DNA of 33,588 nt from JAVBMO01 sp031552355 (GTDB lineage Bacteria; Bacteroidota; Bacteroidia; Bacteroidales; P3), in contig JAVBMO010000153.1 of NCBI GenBank assembly GCA_031552355.1, positions 1 to 33,588 of the forward strand, written 5' to 3'. Positions 7,214 through 15,840 of this stretch are shown here, piece after piece (the stretch's first letter is position 1; every line of letters starts with the position of its first letter). Below the pieces are notes generated by a model. That model made no database searches. It saw nothing but the letters and a program-made list of their open reading frames with translations, and was not told where the DNA came from. The position numbers were made by a program, and so were the translations under genes.

Positions 7214-8671
7214 TTGAAAAAGCTCACAGACATATTAAAAGGGATAGAAATCCGGAAAGTTATTGGAAACACAGACTGTTCTGTTTCCATGCTTGCGTTC
7301 GATTCCCGCGCTGTGGAACCGCAAAGTCTTTTTGTGGCGCAACGCGGAACGCTTTCCGATGGGCACAATTTTATAGAAATGGCCATTGAGAAAGGCGCCC
7401 AAACCATTGTCTGCGAAACATTGCCCGAAAAACTTTCCGAAAACTGCACTTATGTACAAGTGGAAAACAGCAGCGAAGCGTTGGGGATTTTGGCTTCCAA
7501 TTTCTTTGGGAAACCGTCTTCACGTTTGAAATTGATTGGCATTACGGGAACCAACGGAAAAACGACTACGGTTACTTTGCTGCACCAACTGTTTTTGAAT
7601 TTGGGCTATAGCGTAGGGTTGCTTTCTACGATTGTGAACAAAATAAACGAGAAGGAAATTCCGGCCACGCATACCACACCCGATGCCATTCAGCTAAATT
7701 CGCTTTTGGCACAAATGCTGGAAGCCGGTTGCGAATACTGTTTTATGGAAGTGAGTTCGCATGCCGTGGTTCAAAAACGCATTGCCGGACTTTCGTTTGC
7801 CGGTGGGCTTTTCAGCAATATTACGCACGACCATTTGGATTTTCACGAAACCTTTGACAATTACCTGAAAGCCAAAAAGGAATTTTTCGACCATTTGCCG
7901 AAAACCGCTTTTGCCCTGACCAACAAAGACGACCGCAACGGCATGGTGATGTTGCAAAATACCAAAGCCAAAAAATATACTTACAGCCTGCAAAGCCTTG
8001 CCGATTTCCATTGCAGAATTATGGAAAACACATTTTTAGGTTTGCAAATGAATCTTAACGGCAAAGAGGTTTGGGCTCGTTTGGTTGGAAAATTCAATGC
8101 CTACAACCTGTTGGCTATTTATTCCGCAGCGGTATTGTGCGGATTGGACGCTGAACAAGTTTTGACAGCCATAAGCAACTTGCCGGCTGCCGAAGGGCGT
8201 TTTGATGCTTTTCAGGCACAAGGCAAAACGGCCATTGTGGATTATGCCCACACGCCCGACGCTTTGAAAAATACTTTGCAGACGATTCATGAAATCCGTT
8301 CGCCAGAGCAAAAAATTATTACGGTGGTGGGCTGTGGCGGAAACCGCGACAAAACCAAACGCCCCATTATGGCGCAATTGGCCGCTTCGCTTAGCGACAA
8401 ATTGATTCTTACTTCCGACAATCCGCGAAACGAAGAACCTGAAGACATTTTAGACCAAATGGAAAAAGGTTTGGATTTTCAGCAAAAGCAAAAATCTTTG
8501 CGGATTTCGAACCGTAGGGAAGCCATAAAAACGGCTTGCTTGCTTGCCCAACAAGGTGATATTATTTTGGTGGCGGGGAAAGGGCATGAAAAATATCAGG
8601 AAATTAAAGGAATCAAACATCATTTCGACGACAAGGAAGAACTTCTGAATTGTTTGCCGGAACAAAAGTAA
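7214..8671 (+). CDS. murE: UDP-MurNAc-tripeptide ligase MurE (meso-DAP type predicted)
   Basis: MurE adds the third amino acid to UDP-MurNAc-L-Ala-D-Glu in the cytoplasm using ATP. The 485-residue protein shows the three Mur-ligase domains: an N-terminal UDP-binding part with FDSRAVEP, a central ATPase domain with GITGTNGKTT (109-118) and ITHDHLDFH, and a C-terminal domain with VDYAHTPDAL, GCGGNRDKTKRP and DNPR (402-405). DNPR is the motif of meso-diaminopimelate-adding enzymes; lysine-adding MurE has a different sequence there. The start codon is TTG (7214); no better ATG is present before the conserved N terminus. It lies 41 bp after ftsI. Confidence 0.96.
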   Translation: MKKLTDILKGIEIRKVIGNTDCSVSMLAFDSRAVEPQSLFVAQRGTLSDGHNFIEMAIEKGAQTIVCETLPEKLSENCTYVQVENSSEALGILASNFFGKPSSRLKLIGITGTNGKTTTVTLLHQLFLNLGYSVGLLSTIVNKINEKEIPATHTTPDAIQLNSLLAQMLEAGCEYCFMEVSSHAVVQKRIAGLSFAGGLFSNITHDHLDFHETFDNYLKAKKEFFDHLPKTAFALTNKDDRNGMVMLQNTKAKKYTYSLQSLADFHCRIMENTFLGLQMNLNGKEVWARLVGKFNAYNLLAIYSAAVLCGLDAEQVLTAISNLPAAEGRFDAFQAQGKTAIVDYAHTPDALKNTLQTIHEIRSPEQKIITVVGCGGNRDKTKRPIMAQLAASLSDKLILTSDNPRNEEPEDILDQMEKGLDFQQKQKSLRISNRREAIKTACLLAQQGDIILVAGKGHEKYQEIKGIKHHFDDKEELLNCLPEQK

Positions 8672-8692
8672 AAACAATAAATACCCTATATT

Positions 8693-9946
8693 ATGTTGTA
8701 TTATTTATTCGATTGGTTACATAAAGCTTATAGTTTTCCGGGCGCCGGAGTATTTCAATATATTTCGTTCCGCGCGGGAATGGCCGTCATTATTTCCTTA
8801 CTCATAACCATTGTTTTCGGGGAAAAATTCATTTCGCTTTTGCAGAAAAAACAAGTGGGCGAAACCGTTCGGAATTTGGGCTTGGAAGGGCAAATGCAAA
8901 AGCAAGGCACTCCCACCATGGGCGGACTAATCATTTTGGCTGCAATCCTTGTCCCTACCCTGCTTTTTACCAAATTGAATAATATTTACATCATATTGAT
9001 GCTTGTTACCACTGTATGGCTTGGCGGTATTGGGTTTTTAGACGATTATATTAAAGTTTTCAAAAAGAATAAAGAAGGACTTGCCGGAAAATTCAAGATT
9101 TTGGGACAGGTAATTCTTGGCATTTTCGTGGGTTTGGTTATCATGTTTCACCCCGAAATTACAATGAAAGAAAAGAAAGCCGTTCAGCATTATGTAGAAA
9201 CACACAATGTGCAAAAAAGCACTGCTTACGACAAGGCTGTTTCCGTGCTGTCCGAAAATCCTGTTAAATCGACTAAAACGACAATCCCTTTTGTGAAAAA
9301 CAACGAATTTGACTACTCCTCGCTGATTTCCTGGATTAGTAAAGATGCTGTGAAATACACATGGATTTTGTTTGTTCTAGTTGTTATTTTGATAGTTACA
9401 GCTGTTTCAAATGCCGCCAACCTTACCGACGGCATCGATGGTTTGGCCACGGGAAGTTCGGCCATTGTCGGTTCGGCTTTGGCCATTTTAGCTTGGCTTT
9501 CGGGCAATATTATTATGGCAAATTATTTGAATATCATGTATTTGCCCGGAATTGGCGAATTAACGGTTTTTATAGCTGCTTTTGTGGGCGCCACCATAGG
9601 ATTTTTGTGGTACAACACCTATCCTGCCAAAGTTTTCATGGGCGATACGGGTTCGTTAGCGCTTGGTGGAATTATTGCTGTGTTTGCTATCCTGATTCGC
9701 AAAGAACTTTTATTGCCCATTTTATGCGGAATTTTCCTGATAGAAAACCTTTCGGTAATCATGCAGGTAAGCTATTTCAAATACACCAAAAAAAGAGGTG
9801 GTGCTGGGAAACGGATTTTCCTGATGTCGCCTTTGCATCATCATTTTCAAAAAAAGGGATTACCCGAAGCCCGCATTGTACAACGTTTTTTCATTATCGG
9901 CATTTTACTCGCCGTACTTAGCATCATTACTCTGAAACTTAGATAA
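8693..9946 (+). CDS. mraY: Phospho-N-acetylmuramoyl-pentapeptide-transferase
   Basis: MraY is the polytopic inner-membrane enzyme that transfers phospho-MurNAc-pentapeptide to undecaprenyl phosphate, giving lipid I. The 417 residues carry the catalytic aspartates in FLDDYIK (Asp117-Asp118), NLTDGIDGLA (243 onward) and the His triplet in SPLHHHFQKKG (382-384). About ten transmembrane segments are visible. It is about 55-60 residues longer than E. coli MraY because of a hydrophilic insert (about 155-210), as in other Bacteroidota. It starts 21 bp after murE and is followed, 25 bp on, by the MurD-like fragment gene. Confidence 0.96.
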   Translation: MLYYLFDWLHKAYSFPGAGVFQYISFRAGMAVIISLLITIVFGEKFISLLQKKQVGETVRNLGLEGQMQKQGTPTMGGLIILAAILVPTLLFTKLNNIYIILMLVTTVWLGGIGFLDDYIKVFKKNKEGLAGKFKILGQVILGIFVGLVIMFHPEITMKEKKAVQHYVETHNVQKSTAYDKAVSVLSENPVKSTKTTIPFVKNNEFDYSSLISWISKDAVKYTWILFVLVVILIVTAVSNAANLTDGIDGLATGSSAIVGSALAILAWLSGNIIMANYLNIMYLPGIGELTVFIAAFVGATIGFLWYNTYPAKVFMGDTGSLALGGIIAVFAILIRKELLLPILCGIFLIENLSVIMQVSYFKYTKKRGGAGKRIFLMSPLHHHFQKKGLPEARIVQRFFIIGILLAVLSIITLKLR

Positions 9947-9971
9947 TAACCCAACAAACTTTAACATAGAG

Positions 9972-10514
9972 ATGGACATAGAATTATTAGCAAAACAAGG
10001 ACGTACAAAAATACATTCCGGACTGGCCGGAATAGATGTGAATCAATTGATGAGATTGAGGAAACAAACGCTCAGAAATTGTTTTTCTTCTTTCGAACAG
10101 GATGAAAACAGATTGGAATTTTTGGCTCGCGTTCAGGAAATTGAATTTTTTAACGATGCTGCTTCGCAAACGCCCAATTCCACTTGGTTTTCGTTGGAAA
10201 ATATGTGCAAACCCACCATTTGGGTTGCCTGTTCCGATGATGGAATCACAGATTTTACATCCTTGATTCCCATGGCTTTGGAAAAAGTAAAAACCTTGAT
10301 TTATTTTGGGGACAACAATACCCAATATTTGAAACGGGCTTTTGCAGGAATTATTCCGACAATTATCAAAGTGGACGATTTGGAAAGTGCTGTCTACAAG
10401 GCTTTTTACCTTTCGGAAGGAAATGAAGCGGTTCTGTTTTCGCCTGCTTGCAAAACACAACACACAGTCGAAGAACTTGGCCACAGTTTTAAAAGAGTGG
10501 TGCAAGAACTTTAG
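9972..10514 (+). CDS. Stand-alone MurD C-terminal-domain-like protein (predicted non-catalytic)
   Basis: This 180-residue protein occupies the place of murD between mraY and ftsW but aligns only with the C-terminal ligase domain of MurD. NRLEFLARVQEIEFFNDAASQTPNSTWFS-type sequence (residues about 47-75) matches the family block RxEFVxxxxGxxFINDSKATNxxSTW. FSPACKTQH (about 156-164) matches LSPACASFD, and the tail SFKRVVQEL matches the MurD C terminus. The ATP-binding central domain and the UDP-binding N-terminal domain are missing. Of the substrate-contacting residues, the Lys of DSKATN is Ala here and the Phe of SPACASF is Gln; the Ser is kept. The frame is intact, with its own ATG and base composition like its neighbours. 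It could be a retained pseudoenzyme or scaffold, or a fixed decay product. I am sure of the homology and unsure of any function. Confidence 0.85.
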   Translation: MDIELLAKQGRTKIHSGLAGIDVNQLMRLRKQTLRNCFSSFEQDENRLEFLARVQEIEFFNDAASQTPNSTWFSLENMCKPTIWVACSDDGITDFTSLIPMALEKVKTLIYFGDNNTQYLKRAFAGIIPTIIKVDDLESAVYKAFYLSEGNEAVLFSPACKTQHTVEELGHSFKRVVQEL

Positions 10515-10582
10515 TTCAATTAGGAATTAACAATTAAGAATTAGGAATATCTTACAACAAAAATAAGTTCATAGTTACAACA

Positions 10583-11797
10583 ATGACGTTTCTGAATTTT
10601 AAGAAAATACAACCTCGTGGCGACAAAGTAATTTGGGTTATTTTGCTGTTTTTACTATTGCTTTCCATTTTGGAAGTTTACAGTTCCATTGGAAAATTCG
10701 CTTACGACAAAGCTTCTGGCAATACCACGAAATTACTGTTCAAGCATTTGCTGATTATTGCGGCAAGCGTGAGCGTCATTATTGTGTTGAGTAACGTAAA
10801 ATATATCTATTTTTCAATACTTTCTAAATTTGGGTATTATATTTCTATTCCTTTGCTGCTATTTACTTTCGTGGTCGGATTTACATCCAGCAAAGCGGCC
10901 GGCCGCTGGCTCGAAGTTCCCATTATAGGGCAATTCCAGCCTTCGGAAATGGTAAAATTTATCATGATTATTTACATGGCGCGGCTAATTACATTGAAAC
11001 GCAATGAAATCAAAGAATTTGCCACATTCCGGAAATTGCTGATTCCGCCTTTACTCATTGCAGGGCTGATTTTTCCTGAAAACTTTTCTACGGCCATACT
11101 TTTGTTCTTTGTTTGTTTTGTTTTATTATTTATTGGCGGTACCAAATTGCGTTATTGGTTTGGCTTTGCAGGCATGGGGCTTTTGGCTTTGGTGGTATTT
11201 TTCTTTGCCATTTCAGCTTTAGACTTAGACTTTGCCCGTTCGGGAACATGGTCAAAACGGATAGAAGAATACATTGGACGAGACAAGGAAGCGCTTACAC
11301 AGGCCAATATTGCCAAGATGGCCATAGCCTCTGGAGGTGTTGTAGGCAAAATGCCGGGAAATACAGTTCAAGGGCGTTTGCTCAGCGAATCGCACAACGA
11401 CTTTATCTATGCTGTTATTATTGAAGAATTGGGCTTAATGGGGGGCATTATTGTGCTTTTGCTCTACCTCATGTTTTTCTTCCGCTGCATGTGGATTGCC
11501 ATTAAAGCTGAAGGGCTTTTTGCCGCGCTCACGGCTGTGGGGCTCGGGCTTATGCTCACCGTCCAGGCCTTTGTTAATATGGGTGTTGCCGTAAATCTGT
11601 TTCCCGTAACCGGACAAACTTTGCCTTTTATCAGCTATGGAGGAACATCTTTCCTTTTTTCGAGCATTGCAGTGGGAATTATCCTGAGTATCAGTGCCGA
11701 CATTCAAAAAAAAGACGCCAAGAAAAAAGAAGAATCAGAAACTGCTGCTTTGGAAGAAAATTCAGAAAAAACAGAAGAAACCTCAGCTGGAGAATAA
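10583..11797 (+). CDS. ftsW: Septal peptidoglycan glycosyltransferase FtsW (SEDS family)
   Basis: FtsW is the SEDS-family polymerase that works with FtsI to make septal glycan strands from lipid II. The 404 residues show about ten transmembrane segments and family motifs: AAGRWLEVPIIGQFQPSE (about 108-125), the loop with SESHNDFIYAVIIEELG (272-288), and PFISYGGTSF near residue 350. The last 40 residues form a charged Lys/Glu-rich cytoplasmic tail. It closes the visible dcw block. The 69-bp gap before it contains two close copies of ATTAGGAAT. The usual next gene, murG, is not present downstream. Confidence 0.96.
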   Translation: MTFLNFKKIQPRGDKVIWVILLFLLLLSILEVYSSIGKFAYDKASGNTTKLLFKHLLIIAASVSVIIVLSNVKYIYFSILSKFGYYISIPLLLFTFVVGFTSSKAAGRWLEVPIIGQFQPSEMVKFIMIIYMARLITLKRNEIKEFATFRKLLIPPLLIAGLIFPENFSTAILLFFVCFVLLFIGGTKLRYWFGFAGMGLLALVVFFFAISALDLDFARSGTWSKRIEEYIGRDKEALTQANIAKMAIASGGVVGKMPGNTVQGRLLSESHNDFIYAVIIEELGLMGGIIVLLLYLMFFFRCMWIAIKAEGLFAALTAVGLGLMLTVQAFVNMGVAVNLFPVTGQTLPFISYGGTSFLFSSIAVGIILSISADIQKKDAKKKEESETAALEENSEKTEETSAGE

Positions 11798-11824
11798 ATC
11801 CTTATTTACAACAAGTATTTTTAA

Positions 11825-11832
11825 TACTTTTG
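11825..11832 (+). promoter_or_regulatory. -7 promoter element for the sulfatase-fold gene
   Basis: TACTTTTG fits TAnnTTTG and lies 70 bp before the ATG at 11903, in the 105-bp gap after ftsW. It suggests that the following gene has its own transcript and is not part of the dcw operon. No clear -33 partner is visible. Confidence 0.4.
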
Positions 11833-11902
11833 TACTTTTAATTCCCACTTGAAACATTCAAGTTAATCTTGTTGTTTTTCAAAGATTTATAGCATTATCA
11901 TT

Positions 11903-13765
11903 ATGAAAAAGAATTTGTTCTTTTTGGCGAAATTATATCTTTATTGGTTTCTTGTTTTTTTTGTAAGCCGAGTCATTTTCATGATTTACTATTCTTCTGC
12001 CTTAACCACAGCAAAGGTTAATATAGGTGAACTATTTTCCTGCTTTATTCATGGCCTTCGCTTGGATTGGTCTACGGCATCATATTGTATGGTTATTCCC
12101 TTTCTGTTGATGGCAGTGAAACAATTTACCCCTTCAAATATCCCTCTGAGAATCAACTATGTCTATGTCTGCATTTTAACAGTTTTTTATATGCTCTTAA
12201 TCGGTGGGGAGCTGGGTATGTATGGCGAATGGCAGTCGAAACTGAACTACAAAGCGCTTTTGTATTTGCAACATCCCGACGAGATATTTAACTCCACATC
12301 TACAGGAAATTTCTTTCTGCTGTTAAGTATTGTCCTCATTTTTTCGTTTCTGCTTCTGTGGTTTTACCATAAATTTATCCATCTGAAAAAACAACCGCAA
12401 ACTGTAAAAATCTGGCAAGGATTATTGTTTATCTTACTAATGCCTGCTTTTATTTTCTTTGGTATTCGTGGAAGTTTCAAACCCATTCCCATTCAAAAGA
12501 GCGATGCTTTTTTTTCGGAAAAGAATATTTTGAACGATATTGCAGTTAATACCGCATGGAATTTGCTTGAAAGCATCTCGAATAGTTCCGGCATTTTAGA
12601 GAAAAATCCCTTTATTGTCTTTGATACTGCAGATGCAGAAGCGACTGTAAGAGCTTTGCATGAAGTTCAAAAGGATGAAACCAAAATGATTTTAACTACA
12701 AACAGGCCAAATATTGTGATTATTCTGCTGGAAAGTTGGTCTGCCGATATGATAGAATCTTTAGGTGGCGAACCGGGCATTACTCCCAATTTTAAAAAGC
12801 TTGAAACAGACGGCATCTTATTCACCAAAGCATATTCCGGAGGAAAACGTTCACAACAGGGCGTAGCAGCTCTTTTTGCAGGATTTCCGGCATTGCCTTC
12901 TATTGTCATTACCAATTTCCCCGAAAAAGCAAGAAAACTTCCGAGCTTTACCAACCGATTAAATAAAGAAGGGTATCATTCTTCATTTTATTTTGGCGGA
13001 CAATTAATGTATGGAAACATCAAAGGTTTTCTTCTTACCAATCATTTTCAGCGAATTGTCGAAGAATCGGACTTTCCTTTAAATCAAAAAGGGAAAGGGA
13101 AATTAGGTGTACATGATGAATTTGTTTTGGAAAAACATGCCAAAGATATGGCCAATGAGCCCCAGCCTTTCTTTTCTACGGTTTTTACTTTAAGTTCACA
13201 TAGCCCTTATGATCAACCGATGGAGAATTATTTTAATTGGGATGATCCTGAAAATGGCTACATTAACTCGATGTATTACTCCGATTATTCTTTAGGAAAA
13301 TATATTGAACTCGCGAAAAAAATGCCGTGGTACAAAAATACTTTATTCATTTTTGTTGCCGACCACAGCCACAACACACATCGAAACCATCCCTATTTTT
13401 CTTTTGAATACAACTACATTCCCATGATGTTTTATGGCGAAGTTATCAAGCCTGAATATAGGGGAATCCAAATGAATAATTACGCTACACAAAGCGATAT
13501 TCCAACAACAATTCTTAAACAATTAGGTTTGTCGTATGATGAATTTACTTGGAGTAGAAATATATTGAATCCCTATTCACCAAATTTTGCTTATATGGAA
13601 GCCTTGAATGGAGTGGGCTTTATGCGGCCTCAAGGGTTTTTCTTTTATGATGGTATGCAACATTCTTTCATTGAAAAACAACTACCACCCGAAGATGAAA
13701 GCAAAATTGTAAAAGAAGGACAATCCTATTTACAAGTTCTTTTTCAACAGGTAATTGATTTATAA
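11903..13765 (+). CDS. LTA synthase-like sulfatase-fold membrane protein (COG1368 type)
   Basis: A 620-residue protein with five N-terminal transmembrane segments (within residues 1-190) and a large extracytoplasmic domain of alkaline phosphatase/sulfatase fold. The metal-binding Glu lies in LLESWSADM (Glu277). The nucleophile region is SGGKRSQQG (Ser317 or a neighbour) and a second metal site is ADHSHNTH (Asp487, His488). This architecture is that of lipoteichoic acid synthase and related phosphoglycerol or phosphoethanolamine transferases. In a Gram-negative bacterium the product is not LTA; a periplasmic transfer of a phospho-group from a lipid donor onto a glycan or lipid is the reasonable inference. 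It sits between ftsW and dnaG, with its own apparent promoter. Confidence 0.85.
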   Translation: MKKNLFFLAKLYLYWFLVFFVSRVIFMIYYSSALTTAKVNIGELFSCFIHGLRLDWSTASYCMVIPFLLMAVKQFTPSNIPLRINYVYVCILTVFYMLLIGGELGMYGEWQSKLNYKALLYLQHPDEIFNSTSTGNFFLLLSIVLIFSFLLLWFYHKFIHLKKQPQTVKIWQGLLFILLMPAFIFFGIRGSFKPIPIQKSDAFFSEKNILNDIAVNTAWNLLESISNSSGILEKNPFIVFDTADAEATVRALHEVQKDETKMILTTNRPNIVIILLESWSADMIESLGGEPGITPNFKKLETDGILFTKAYSGGKRSQQGVAALFAGFPALPSIVITNFPEKARKLPSFTNRLNKEGYHSSFYFGGQLMYGNIKGFLLTNHFQRIVEESDFPLNQKGKGKLGVHDEFVLEKHAKDMANEPQPFFSTVFTLSSHSPYDQPMENYFNWDDPENGYINSMYYSDYSLGKYIELAKKMPWYKNTLFIFVADHSHNTHRNHPYFSFEYNYIPMMFYGEVIKPEYRGIQMNNYATQSDIPTTILKQLGLSYDEFTWSRNILNPYSPNFAYMEALNGVGFMRPQGFFFYDGMQHSFIEKQLPPEDESKIVKEGQSYLQVLFQQVIDL

Positions 13766-13830
13766 TTTGTCTTTGGCTGTAGCAATTGTGAAAATATAAA
13801 TATCTGCAAGGGAATCACTCAAAAATTGAG

Positions 13831-13838
13831 TATTTTTG
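13831..13838 (+). promoter_or_regulatory. -7 promoter element for dnaG
   Basis: TATTTTTG matches TAnnTTTG and ends only 4 bp before the dnaG ATG, so the transcript would be leaderless or nearly so. No clear -33 TTG lies at the expected distance. Confidence 0.4.
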
Positions 13839-13842
13839 CAAG

Positions 13843-15792
13843 ATGATTCCAAAGGAAAAAGTCGATCAGGTTTTGGAAGCTGCCCGCATAGAAGAAGTGG
13901 TGGGCGACTTTGTGGTGTTGCGCCGTCGCGGAAGTAACCTGCTTGGATTATGTCCTTTCCACAACGAAAAAACACCTTCGTTTACGGTGTCGCCGGCAAA
14001 AGGTATTTACAAATGCTTTGGTTGCGGAAAATCCGGAAATTCCGCCGGATTCATCATGGATCATGAACATTTCTCGTTTCCCGAAGCCGTTCGCTATCTG
14101 GCAAGGAAATACAATATAGAGATTCAGGAAGAGGAGCTTTCGCCCGAAAAATTACAGGAACAGAACGAAAAAGAGGCTTTGTTCCACGTTACGGAATTTG
14201 CCCAGAAATACTTTGCCCAGCAGCTTCTCGAATCCGAAAAAGGACGCGCCATTGGGCTAAGCTATTTTCAGGAACGCGGCCTGACCGAAGCCAGCATCCG
14301 CAAATTTGGCTTGGGGTATTCGCCCGACGAATGGCAAGCCTTTACTGACCACGCCCTGAAAAATGGTTATTCGCTCGACATATTGATAAAAAGCGGCTTA
14401 ACCATCCAAAAGGAAGACAAACATTACGACCGTTTCCGCGGAAGGGTTATTTTTCCGATACACAGCGTCAGCGGACGGGTTTTGGGCTTTACCGCGCGGA
14501 TTCTTTCGTCCGAAAAACAAGCGGCCAAATATGTCAATTCACCGGAATCGGAAATCTATACCAAAAGCAAAACCCTTTACGGGATTTCTTTGGCAAAGTC
14601 TGCCATTGTCAAAAACGACCTCAGCTATTTAGTGGAAGGAAACCTCGATGTTGTCAGCCTTCATCAGGTGGGATTCGAAAATACTGTGGCTTCTTCGGGA
14701 ACGTCGCTCACCGAAGACCAGATAAAACTGCTGAAACGTTATTCAAAAAACGTAACCATTCTTTACGACGGCGATGCCGCGGGAATCAAAGCCGCTTTTC
14801 GCGCCACCGATATGCTGATTGCCGAAGGCCTGCATATCCGCATTGTGCTGTTTCCCGATGGCGACGACCCCGATTCCTATCTGCAAAAGCACGGCAGCGT
14901 TGAATTCAAGGATTTCATCGACAAGCACTCCGACAACTTTATCCTTTTCAAGACCAAACTTTTGGCAAAGGAAACCCAGGACGACCCCATCAAAAAGGCG
15001 GCTTTAATCAAGGAATTGATAGAAACCATTTCGTTGATACCGGAATCCTTAGACCGCAGTGTGTATGTGAAGGAATGTTCTTCTATTTTGAAAATGGAAG
15101 AGCAAACCCTGATAAGTGAGTTGAACAAGGCTTTCCGGAAAAAGCTTGTCAAAACATCGGGGCCGGAAGAAAAAGACAGTTTGCCCGAAACCACAGAACC
15201 GGCGGCAACACAGCTTTTGCCCGAAACCAAAAGCAAGGAAGAAGATCAGGAACGCAAAATTGTTGAATTGCTATTGAACTATGGCAATAAAATGACACGG
15301 CAAGAGGCTTTGAATGAGCAAGGGCAATTGGTGAAAGAAGAGTTTTATGTAGAAGCTTTCCTTGTCGGCGAAATCATGAACGACGAACTGACTTTTGAAA
15401 ACGACCTCTACCAAAGTATTTTCGACGAATACAAAACCCTCCTCCTGCAAGGACAAATTTTGCAGGAACAACATTTTATCAATCACGAACGCACTGACTT
15501 CAGGCAATTAGCGGCAAGTCTTTTGGTAAAAACTTATTCGGTAAGCGAAAACTGGAGTAAAAAGTTTCAAATTCATGTTCCGGCGCCCGATTCGCAGGAA
15601 AAATTAGACATCGATGTACGGGATTCGTTGCTTAGTTTTAAGATGAAGAAATTGGACAAACGGATTCTTCATTTAACCGAACAAATTGAAACCGCAGCCG
15701 AAGAGGAAGCCTTGATTCTCTTGTCGGAATTATTGCCCTTGAAACAAATACGCGCCAAAATTGCCAAAGAATTAAACAGAGTGATTAGTTAA
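13843..15792 (+). CDS. dnaG: DNA primase
   Basis: DnaG makes the RNA primers for DNA replication. The 649-residue protein has the three classical parts. The N-terminal CHC2 zinc finger is Cys37-x2-His40-x17-Cys58-x2-Cys61. The RNA polymerase/TOPRIM core has the catalytic EGNLD (Glu265) and YDGDAAG (Asp309, Asp311). The C-terminal DnaB-interacting region is variable. A low-complexity, charged linker (about 440-470) separates core and C terminus. Length is typical of Bacteroidota primases. It is not in the classic rpsU-dnaG-rpoD arrangement of Proteobacteria; rpsU is about 6 kb away in this window. Confidence 0.97.
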   Translation: MIPKEKVDQVLEAARIEEVVGDFVVLRRRGSNLLGLCPFHNEKTPSFTVSPAKGIYKCFGCGKSGNSAGFIMDHEHFSFPEAVRYLARKYNIEIQEEELSPEKLQEQNEKEALFHVTEFAQKYFAQQLLESEKGRAIGLSYFQERGLTEASIRKFGLGYSPDEWQAFTDHALKNGYSLDILIKSGLTIQKEDKHYDRFRGRVIFPIHSVSGRVLGFTARILSSEKQAAKYVNSPESEIYTKSKTLYGISLAKSAIVKNDLSYLVEGNLDVVSLHQVGFENTVASSGTSLTEDQIKLLKRYSKNVTILYDGDAAGIKAAFRATDMLIAEGLHIRIVLFPDGDDPDSYLQKHGSVEFKDFIDKHSDNFILFKTKLLAKETQDDPIKKAALIKELIETISLIPESLDRSVYVKECSSILKMEEQTLISELNKAFRKKLVKTSGPEEKDSLPETTEPAATQLLPETKSKEEDQERKIVELLLNYGNKMTRQEALNEQGQLVKEEFYVEAFLVGEIMNDELTFENDLYQSIFDEYKTLLLQGQILQEQHFINHERTDFRQLAASLLVKTYSVSENWSKKFQIHVPAPDSQEKLDIDVRDSLLSFKMKKLDKRILHLTEQIETAAEEEALILLSELLPLKQIRAKIAKELNRVIS

Positions 15793-15840
15793 TTGAAAAT
15801 GGAGAAGAATCCTTTCAAAAATCGTTAAAATTATTTTCAA

